DNA of 5,255 bases, from contig JALORT010000186.1 of the NCBI GenBank assembly GCA_025458755.1, positions 1 to 5,255 on the forward strand, written 5' to 3'. The stretch is from Methylotetracoccus sp. (lineage in GTDB: Bacteria; Pseudomonadota; Gammaproteobacteria; Methylococcales; Methylococcaceae). Shown piece by piece: positions 1 through 5,255 of the stretch (position 1 is the first letter of the stretch; every line of letters starts with the position of its first letter). The notes below the pieces were generated by a model, which did not search any database, had not been told where the DNA came from, and worked only from the letters and a program-made list of their open reading frames with translations. Position numbers and translations under genes: made by a program.

Positions 1-42
1 ATAGTGCAGTTCCCTGTGCGAAAGTAGGTCACCGCCAGGCGC
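1..42 (+). rRNA. rrf: 5S ribosomal RNA, 3' part only
   Basis: This is the last third of a 5S rRNA, the structural RNA of the large ribosomal subunit's central protuberance. The bases line up from memory with about nt 76 to the end of E. coli 5S. A helix IV hairpin is visible (4-9 pairing with 14-19 around a TTCC loop), followed by the loop E side GCGAAAGTAGG and then the 3' strand of helix I, CGCCAGGC, at 33-40. That strand would pair with a GCCTGGCG-like 5' end lying outside the window. The GAAAGTAGGTCA wording resembles beta- and gammaproteobacterial 5S more than alphaproteobacterial forms. The mature 3' end is uncertain by about two bases. A terminator follows directly, as expected if 5S is the last gene of an rRNA operon. 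Confidence 0.93.
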
Positions 43-51
43 CAATCCCCT

Positions 52-88
52 AAGCCCCTCCGCCCTCACCGCGGCACGGGGCTTTTTT
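52..88 (+). terminator. Rho-independent terminator of the rRNA operon
   Basis: The arm AAGCCCC (52-58) pairs perfectly with GGGGCTT (78-84). Inside it a second short stem forms, CCGC (60-63) with GCGG (71-74), around a seven-base loop. Six T residues (83-88) follow the stem on the + strand. The hairpin starts about ten bases after the 5S end, the usual place for an rRNA operon terminator. On the minus strand the hairpin is followed by AGGGGATTGG with no T tract, so it should work mainly for transcription leaving 5S. It also protects tamB, which is read towards it, from antisense read-through. Confidence 0.9.
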
Positions 89-103
89 GTGGGCAGAAAC
101 GTG

Positions 104-135
104 CGGCGCCGCCGTGATGAAACGGTGAAGCGCCG
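104..135. terminator. Long imperfect hairpin, possible tamB terminator
   Basis: Positions 104-115 pair with 122-135 as twelve base pairs, with an AA bulge at 128-129, one G-T wobble (111 with 126) and a six-base loop GATGAA. It lies about 48 bases beyond the tamB stop. Read on the minus strand, the stem is followed by CACGTTTCTG, only a weak T tract. The wobble also becomes a C-A mismatch there, so termination of tamB at this point is a guess. Read on the + strand it has a better stem but no T tract. It may instead stabilise the tamB mRNA 3' end or be a processing site. Confidence 0.35.
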
Positions 136-158
136 GTGCGCGACTTCCACCGATCCGA

Positions 159-174
159 CGCCGTTGGCACGGTG
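159..174. repeat. Short hairpin sharing its arms with the hairpin at 110-127
   Basis: CGCCGT (159-164) pairs with ACGGTG (169-174) around the loop TGGC. The same two six-base arms occur at 110-115 and 122-127 around the loop GATGAA, so the spacer carries the inverted repeat twice, about 49 bases apart. This copy ends nine bases from the tamB stop codon. It has no T tract on either strand. No function can be assigned; it could be a duplicated element or part of the tamB mRNA 3' end structure. Confidence 0.4.
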
Positions 175-182
175 ACAGTCCT

Positions 183-3100
183 TCAGTATTCGAACTGGTA
201 GATTACCCCGGCACTACTGGTGCCGCTTTGACTGGAGGACGGTGACCCTGTTCCAACGGTTCCCTCCACCTTTAATCCTTCAGTGACATCAATCTGCACC
301 GCCGCTGATGGAGTTGCGCCGGTAAACCCTTGTTTGGCCCCCAAATAGATGCCAGGAGCGATGTAACGCCCGGCTTCCAGGGTGGGACCTGCTTTGCTGC
401 TTCCCATCGATAGCCGGTCGAGGCCGAGTCCTTGGCGCACTGTCTCTAGCGGATTGGCAAAGTGCCCCGTCACGCCGGTCAGCGCGGCCAGCGCCGATGC
501 GATCTCCGCCATTTCCAGCGGCCCGAGCGAGGCCGCGTTGCGACCGAACAACAGTTGGGCCAAAATTTCGTCCTGGGGTAGGTCGGGAACGCTGCTGAGC
601 GAAATTCTGGGCTTGCTGGCCGTACCTCCAATCGCTAGACTGGCGGTGATGTTCGGGCTGGACGTACTGGCGACGAAGTCGAGTGCCGGATCCGTCAGCG
701 TGCCGCCATCAAAACCCACCTCCCCTTTGCGGAAGGTCAGCGTCCTGCCGGCGAGTTTGAATTCACCGCGCCGCATCGCAAAACTGCCAGTGGGTTCCGG
801 ATCTTGGGCGGTGCCTTGCAGCCGTATTTTGCCCCCGAGTTCGGCATCGAGTCCGCGGCCACGGACGAAGATCTCGCGCGCGGCGTCGATAGTCAGGTTC
901 AGTCCGACATCCAGTCCGGGCGATGGCGGCGGCGGAGGGGTGGCGCCGGGTTTCCTGACGTCGAGCACCGCGATGCGGGCCGGCATGCGTTCCGGAATAC
1001 GAATCTCCGCGCGACGGATGATTACGGTACCAGCGACATTCAGCCTGCCTTGCGCGGTGCCGCGCACATCCAGGTCGGAATCGAGCGTGACGTTCAATCG
1101 TTCACCCGATAAAGGGCGAGCATTACGCGCCGTGATTTTTATGTCGATCGGCCACTCCGGCTTGCGCAAGCCGACAGCGCCCGATGCACTAATCCTGCCT
1201 GGCGCCATCTTGCCGTCGAATCGGGTCAGTCTCAAAGTCTCGCCGTCGAACTGTGCGGACGCCACGATATCGGTCATTCGGGTGCCCACCGCATAGTCCT
1301 GAAACTCGCCCTTGGAGAACTGCACATCGCCGTCGAGTCGCGGATCGGCAATCGTGCCAGTGATGCGGGCTTTCAGCGCGGCCATGCCGCGCATGCGTCG
1401 TCCTTGCGGAGTGAGCAGCGGGTCAAGCACTTTCATGTCCAGCGACCCTTCGGAGCGGACATCCAGCGTGCCGCCCGAATCGATGGGCGCCCTGCCTTCC
1501 ACTGTGAGCGCGACGTGCGTTCCAGCGCGCAGCCGCGCGGCAACCAGTGCGCCATTTCCGTCCAGATCGGCGTTGAGATTCACATCGGCAGGCGGCATTC
1601 CTCTGCCGGAGCCCTGGCGCAGGTGCACACCGGTCAGCGTGACGCTGATCGTGCCGCGAGGCCGGCCATATGGCCCGATCAAACGGGCATCGGCGTTCAA
1701 GCTTCCGTCCGCCGCAAAGTTCGGTATCAGCAGGGTCGCCAGACCTACGGGGACCGCTCGCACCTTCGCACTGAGATCAAGCGAAGGACTCAGCCGGCCG
1801 CTGATTTGCAGATCCGCCTGGCGCACCCTCAGCCGCAGTGAGTCCACAGTCGCTCCGTCAGCCAGACGAAAGCTTACCGGCGCGACGAGGTGAAGGGTTT
1901 CGTCGCGCCAAGTTGCTTTGAATGTTGAGACGTCGAGTGAAGCCGTTGCGGTGTTCAACATACCGGTACTAGACCATTCGGTCGGCGGTCCGTGACTGCC
2001 GCGTAACGTTCCGGAATGAGCAAGTCTGATGGCGTGTGCTGGTCCACTGAAATCAACGTGCGCACTGCCTCCAACCGTTCCAGCGGTGAAGTTCAACAAG
2101 CTGATCTGGCCGTCAAGCCTAGAATCCTTGACTCGCTCGGTGAACGTTCCCGAGGAGCGGATGGAATCGACGGTCACTCCGGCATAGCCGATTTTGGTCC
2201 CCTCGAGAGTTAGAGCCACCACGTCTTCGGTCTTGCGCCAACTGGTGGTCAGACTGCCCGTTACGGAACCGGTCAATGACTCGCCCAGCCAAGGTGCGAC
2301 ATCCTCCAAGCGGTCGGTGCGCCATTCCAGATTTCCTACCGGCCGAATGGCATCGCGGGCCACGACGAATGCGCCGCGCAGCCGCGTGCTTTTCCATTCG
2401 GCCCTCTCCAGCACGATGCGCGGATCTTGGCCGGGCCGGAGCGACGCGCTCAAGGATGCATCGACCGGCGATCCCGCCAGCGCAGCTCGGGCCGTCAACG
2501 TGGCCGATGGAAAATCAGTCATCAGGCCACGGATTTGCAGCTCGCCTTTGAACGGGCCGCCCTGTGGTTGCCTCGAGGTCATCTCGCCGTTCAGCGTAGC
2601 GGTTACGCCTAGATCCTGAGGCGACCCCGAAAGTCGACCTTGGGCTGCGAAATATCCGGAAAGTTGGGGTGCTAGGGATGTCAGCTCAGAAACTGATGTT
2701 TTCCAGTCAAAATTCACTTTGGTCGGTGTGTAGCGACCGTCGGCCGACAGACGAAAGACTTTTCCAGTCACGTTCAACTGGGACAAGGCAACTTGCGGAC
2801 CTTGAATCAGCAGTGAGGCGTCGAATTTCGTATTCTCGCCGAGTAATGCGACGAGGTACGGTTCGCCCCCGGTCAAGTTGAGCTGCCCTTTACTCACCAG
2901 GCGGGTGGCATGACCGACTTCAGTCAGCTGCAGGTTCAATTCCAAGTCGCCGTGTGCCTCTAACCCGGCGAGAGTCGCGAGCGATCCGAGGCGGGGCGCA
3001 TTCAGCAGGACGTCTCCGCGAAGATCACCAGCCATGTTGACCTTGCCCTGTGCTCGCAGCAGAGGATGTTTCAACGTGAACGTTAGAGGTCTCGTCGGTG

Positions 3101-4181
3101 CTTCGAGTCGAACACCGGCTTGAACCATCACCGGCGCAGAAGTGAAGAGATCCGGCTGCGGTCCGGGAATGCGCAGCCCCTCGATCGAGGCCTCGAGACT
3201 CAGATCCCCTGTAGCATCTCCCGCGATCTCCGCAGTAATCCGGCGAACGCTCGCTCCTTCCGCTTGCAGTCCGTCGATTCGCAGGATCCCGCTCGCCTTC
3301 GGCTGCGTGTACGAGCCACGGATCGTTGCATCCAGTGTCGCCATCTGCCAAGAGCTGCCGGGCCGCAAGCGCATTGACGCGGCCGAAGCGGTCAGTTTCA
3401 GATCCATGAACTCCTGTTGGAGGTTTATCTCACCTTGGAGTTGCGCATCGAGTTCACCTGCGGCCAGTTGCAAAGACAGCTGCGCTGAAGAGGGCGGGCC
3501 CTCCAACTGGCCGCTTAGCGACAGCCGGCCCAGTTCGGACAACCCGGACCACGCGGCGAGCAATCCTTGTGGCGGTTCGTCGATGCCGAGTTCGATATGC
3601 AGCCCCGCCGGTTCCAGCCGGACCTTACCACGGTAAAGTCCCTGCTGGTCGTGACGGGTGATGCTGAGCTGAAGGTCCGCGCGCTGCGGCGATGTAAAGC
3701 GGCCGGTCCCGGTTAGATCGAGCGTTGCGGACTTGCCGATGATTTGCTGAGACAGGATCACCCGATCGACGCGAAAGACCTTGACGTTGATCTCAAGCGG
3801 CAAATTCCAGTCGGTGTCCTCGGTATCCGGTGGATAATCCGGCAGCCGTTCGAAGGCGATCTGTCCGGCCGCGAGACGATCTATGGAGGCTTGTTGCCGC
3901 AGCAGGCGGGACGGAGACCATGACAGTTCGAGGTCATGAATCACCAACCAGGCTCCGTGGCCGTCCCGGACGTCTACGCGTGCGGCACGCAGGGCATCCG
4001 GGAAGCGGCCGGAGAGGCCCGCGATCACCAACTCATCGCCCGTGAGACGGGGAATTAGACGTTCGAAGGCCTGCCGACCTTGCCGCGTGTTCAATGCGAC
4101 GAGGATCAGCAGCAGAGCGATCAGCGGCAGTGCCGTAACGGCCGCACCGATCCAGCCAAGCCAGCGAAGCCAATATCGCAT
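183..4181 (-). CDS. tamB: TamB, inner-membrane-anchored translocation and assembly module subunit
   Basis: TamB is the inner-membrane partner of TamA. In the family it crosses the periplasm as a long hydrophobic beta-groove and is implicated in outer-membrane protein assembly and phospholipid transport. Visible here: a signal-anchor helix at residues about 9-30 (rich in L, A, I and V, no cleavage site evident); a conserved N-terminal block at about 31-113 with TGDELVIAGLSGRFPDAL and LELSWSP; a long stretch of short alternating beta-strands; and a C-terminal DUF490/TamB block from about 990. That block holds a five-proline run (1082-1086), IFVRGRGLDAELGG (1104-1117), LAGRTLTF (1143-1150), PDLPQDEILAQLLFGR (1199-1214) and a final strand ending in QFEY. 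The 1332 residues compare with roughly 1260 in E. coli, so the gene is full length. The ATG is chosen because the anchor helix follows at once and the next methionine is far inside. The gene starts three bases after the tamA stop, with only a weak Shine-Dalgarno, which suggests translational coupling. I see no frameshift or internal stop. Confidence 0.96.
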   Translation of the reverse strand: MRYWLRWLGWIGAAVTALPLIALLLILVALNTRQGRQAFERLIPRLTGDELVIAGLSGRFPDALRAARVDVRDGHGAWLVIHDLELSWSPSRLLRQQASIDRLAAGQIAFERLPDYPPDTEDTDWNLPLEINVKVFRVDRVILSQQIIGKSATLDLTGTGRFTSPQRADLQLSITRHDQQGLYRGKVRLEPAGLHIELGIDEPPQGLLAAWSGLSELGRLSLSGQLEGPPSSAQLSLQLAAGELDAQLQGEINLQQEFMDLKLTASAASMRLRPGSSWQMATLDATIRGSYTQPKASGILRIDGLQAEGASVRRITAEIAGDATGDLSLEASIEGLRIPGPQPDLFTSAPVMVQAGVRLEAPTRPLTFTLKHPLLRAQGKVNMAGDLRGDVLLNAPRLGSLATLAGLEAHGDLELNLQLTEVGHATRLVSKGQLNLTGGEPYLVALLGENTKFDASLLIQGPQVALSQLNVTGKVFRLSADGRYTPTKVNFDWKTSVSELTSLAPQLSGYFAAQGRLSGSPQDLGVTATLNGEMTSRQPQGGPFKGELQIRGLMTDFPSATLTARAALAGSPVDASLSASLRPGQDPRIVLERAEWKSTRLRGAFVVARDAIRPVGNLEWRTDRLEDVAPWLGESLTGSVTGSLTTSWRKTEDVVALTLEGTKIGYAGVTVDSIRSSGTFTERVKDSRLDGQISLLNFTAGTVGGSAHVDFSGPAHAIRLAHSGTLRGSHGPPTEWSSTGMLNTATASLDVSTFKATWRDETLHLVAPVSFRLADGATVDSLRLRVRQADLQISGRLSPSLDLSAKVRAVPVGLATLLIPNFAADGSLNADARLIGPYGRPRGTISVTLTGVHLRQGSGRGMPPADVNLNADLDGNGALVAARLRAGTHVALTVEGRAPIDSGGTLDVRSEGSLDMKVLDPLLTPQGRRMRGMAALKARITGTIADPRLDGDVQFSKGEFQDYAVGTRMTDIVASAQFDGETLRLTRFDGKMAPGRISASGAVGLRKPEWPIDIKITARNARPLSGERLNVTLDSDLDVRGTAQGRLNVAGTVIIRRAEIRIPERMPARIAVLDVRKPGATPPPPPSPGLDVGLNLTIDAAREIFVRGRGLDAELGGKIRLQGTAQDPEPTGSFAMRRGEFKLAGRTLTFRKGEVGFDGGTLTDPALDFVASTSSPNITASLAIGGTASKPRISLSSVPDLPQDEILAQLLFGRNAASLGPLEMAEIASALAALTGVTGHFANPLETVRQGLGLDRLSMGSSKAGPTLEAGRYIAPGIYLGAKQGFTGATPSAAVQIDVTEGLKVEGTVGTGSPSSSQSGTSSAGVIYQFEY

Positions 4182-4184
4182 CGG

Positions 4185-5255
4185 TCAGAAGGCCTGGCCG
4201 AGCCCGATGTAGAGCTCGAAAGATCCGCTGCCGGCGCCTTGGCTTACCGGCACGGCGACGTCCAGCCGGATCGGACCGACCGATGTGTAATAACGGGCTC
4301 CGACACCGGTGCCGAGGCCCCACTCGCCAGCGAACGGAGGCCCATTAGGTGTGACCTGGCCCACATCAACAAATAATACGGCGCCATAATTCTCGAGAAA
4401 ACGCTGTCGGAACTCGACCGAACCTGCCGTGACTGCGGTGCCACCCTGCGGTGTCCCGTCGGGGAAACGGGGTCCGACCGACTGGAAGCGGTAGCCGCGC
4501 ACTGTGGTGCTGCCGCCGGCATAGAATCGCTTATCGGCCGGCAGGCCGAACTGACTCGCTCCTGCCGCATAGCCGAGCAGACCGCGCACCGCCAGGATGC
4601 TGAAACCTGCGGTGCCGAAATCGAAGTAGGTTGAACCAAACAGCTGATTCAGCACGAACGGAGTATTGCGGGAACCCACCAAGGGTTGCAGCGGTATCAG
4701 CGACAGGTTGGCACGGATCCCTCGGCTGGGGTCGAGCAAACTGTTCGTATCGTCGTACTTTAACGTGGCCGGCAAGCTGAGCAAAGTGTAGTTCCGGGTC
4801 TCACCCTGCTGCCGGATTTGTTCTTGTTCCCCGGCCAGACCCAAGCTGCCTTTCCAATGGTCGGACAGTCGCCGATTGACGATCACGCCGGCGGTGTAGG
4901 CTTGCTGGTCGTAAGCGTTGAAACCCTGCTTGAACGCTGCTAGATCGACCTGCAGCGACTGTTCGCGCCGCAGGAAATCGGGCTTGAGCAGCGAAGCGGC
5001 CGCGTTATAGCCGATGCCGATCGTACTGTTTCCTCCGAGCTGCGTCACGCCGCCGGCAAGAGTCAGCTGTTCGGCGCTGCCGAACAGATTCCGGTGCCGC
5101 CACGAGAGAGACAGACTGCCGCCGATATCCGTGGAGAACGCCGCGTTGATGCTCACCACGCGCCGCTGCCGTTCCGACAGGTCGAAGTCGATCGGCAGGT
5201 GTCCGTGTTCATCGAGTTCCTCGGCCGGCCGCACCCTGACTGAGGAGAACACGCC
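4185..5255 (-). CDS. tamA: TamA, outer-membrane Omp85-family barrel (5' end outside window)
   Basis: TamA is the outer-membrane barrel of the translocation and assembly module, a relative of BamA that works with TamB. The 356 visible codons begin inside POTRA 3 (GVFSSVRVRP, then GHLPIDFDLSER) and continue through the whole 16-strand barrel. Counting from the valine codon at 5250-5252, barrel landmarks are INAAFSTDIGG (35-45), WRHRNLFGSAEQL (51-63), LLDPSRGIRANLSLIPL (172-188), the Omp85 loop 6 motif in GGSTTVRGYRFQSVGPR (246-262, VRGY at 251-254), FVDVGQV (294-300) and GVGARYYTSVGPIRLDVAVP (316-335). The protein ends LYIGLGQAF; the terminal phenylalanine is the expected beta-signal recognised by the BAM complex. 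The GTG at 5250-5252 is not the true start, because conserved POTRA sequence runs through it to the edge. The signal peptide and POTRA 1 and 2 are missing only because the window ends. tamB follows after three bases, so the two genes share an operon. No promoter is visible in the window. Confidence 0.95.
   Translation of the reverse strand, partial: GVFSSVRVRPAEELDEHGHLPIDFDLSERQRRVVSINAAFSTDIGGSLSLSWRHRNLFGSAEQLTLAGGVTQLGGNSTIGIGYNAAASLLKPDFLRREQSLQVDLAAFKQGFNAYDQQAYTAGVIVNRRLSDHWKGSLGLAGEQEQIRQQGETRNYTLLSLPATLKYDDTNSLLDPSRGIRANLSLIPLQPLVGSRNTPFVLNQLFGSTYFDFGTAGFSILAVRGLLGYAAGASQFGLPADKRFYAGGSTTVRGYRFQSVGPRFPDGTPQGGTAVTAGSVEFRQRFLENYGAVLFVDVGQVTPNGPPFAGEWGLGTGVGARYYTSVGPIRLDVAVPVSQGAGSGSFELYIGLGQAF

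Noticed and set aside
52..84. The rRNA terminator hairpin acting in both directions, also ending tamB
   Set aside because: On the minus strand the stem is followed by a G-rich stretch with no T tract, so there is no sign that it terminates tamB transcription.
382..1893. Two long + strand open frames in the same frame (382-1296 and 1312-1893), antisense to tamB
   Set aside because: The translations are rich in S, P, R and A with no recognisable domain, and are typical of antisense frames over GC-rich coding DNA. The minus-strand frame is a clear full-length TamB through the same region.
2016..3636. Several shorter + strand and frame-shifted minus-strand open frames within tamB
   Set aside because: All lie inside tamB in other frames, overlap one another, and show no recognisable protein features or ribosome binding sites.
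4033..4639. Overlapping open frames across the tamA-tamB junction on both strands
   Set aside because: They cross well-conserved TamA and TamB coding sequence in other frames and have arginine- and proline-rich compositions typical of shadow frames.
5250..5252. GTG as the start codon of tamA
   Set aside because: The open frame runs through it to the window edge with conserved POTRA 3 sequence (GVFSSVRVRP), and a protein starting here would have no signal peptide or POTRA domains.
1..5255. A previously undescribed biological system
   Set aside because: Almost every base from 183 onward belongs to two recognisable and intact-looking genes of a known module, and the rest is a 5S tail, its terminator and a short spacer. 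I saw no repeat array, mobile element or unknown gene.

Overview
This window comes from a GC-rich Gram-negative bacterium of the Pseudomonadota. It carries tamA and tamB, the two genes of the translocation and assembly module, which spans the periplasm and serves the outer membrane. It also carries the tail of a 5S rRNA. The 5S tail reads most like a beta- or gammaproteobacterial one. The TamB N-terminus and the loop before its C-terminal block look, from memory, more like forms from Acetobacteraceae or Burkholderiales. I therefore place the organism no more precisely than Pseudomonadota, with a lean towards the beta class.

Layout. Positions 1 to about 42 (+ strand) are the last third of a 5S rRNA gene, so an rRNA operon ends here. 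It is closed by a strong intrinsic terminator at 52-88. About 95 bases of spacer follow, holding two hairpins with identical six-base arms. From 183 to the right edge everything is coding on the minus strand. tamB (1332 codons, complete) occupies 183-4181. tamA (4185 to the edge) lies upstream of tamB in transcription order and is cut by the window, losing its signal peptide, POTRA 1 and 2 and most of POTRA 3. Three bases separate tamA from tamB, so they form one operon. That operon converges on the rRNA operon.

How the genes work together. TamA is a 16-strand Omp85-family barrel in the outer membrane. TamB is anchored in the inner membrane by an N-terminal helix and reaches TamA through a long periplasmic beta-groove. 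Family members are implicated in inserting some outer-membrane proteins and in carrying phospholipid to the outer membrane. Both proteins look intact where visible: TamA keeps the VRGY motif and a C-terminal phenylalanine, and TamB keeps its signal anchor and C-terminal DUF490 block.

I found no mobile element, CRISPR array, tRNA or unknown gene system. The other long open frames are antisense or frame-shifted shadows of tamB and tamA. The points most worth a second look are the paired hairpins in the spacer, the mixed taxonomic signal and the rRNA-tamAB junction.
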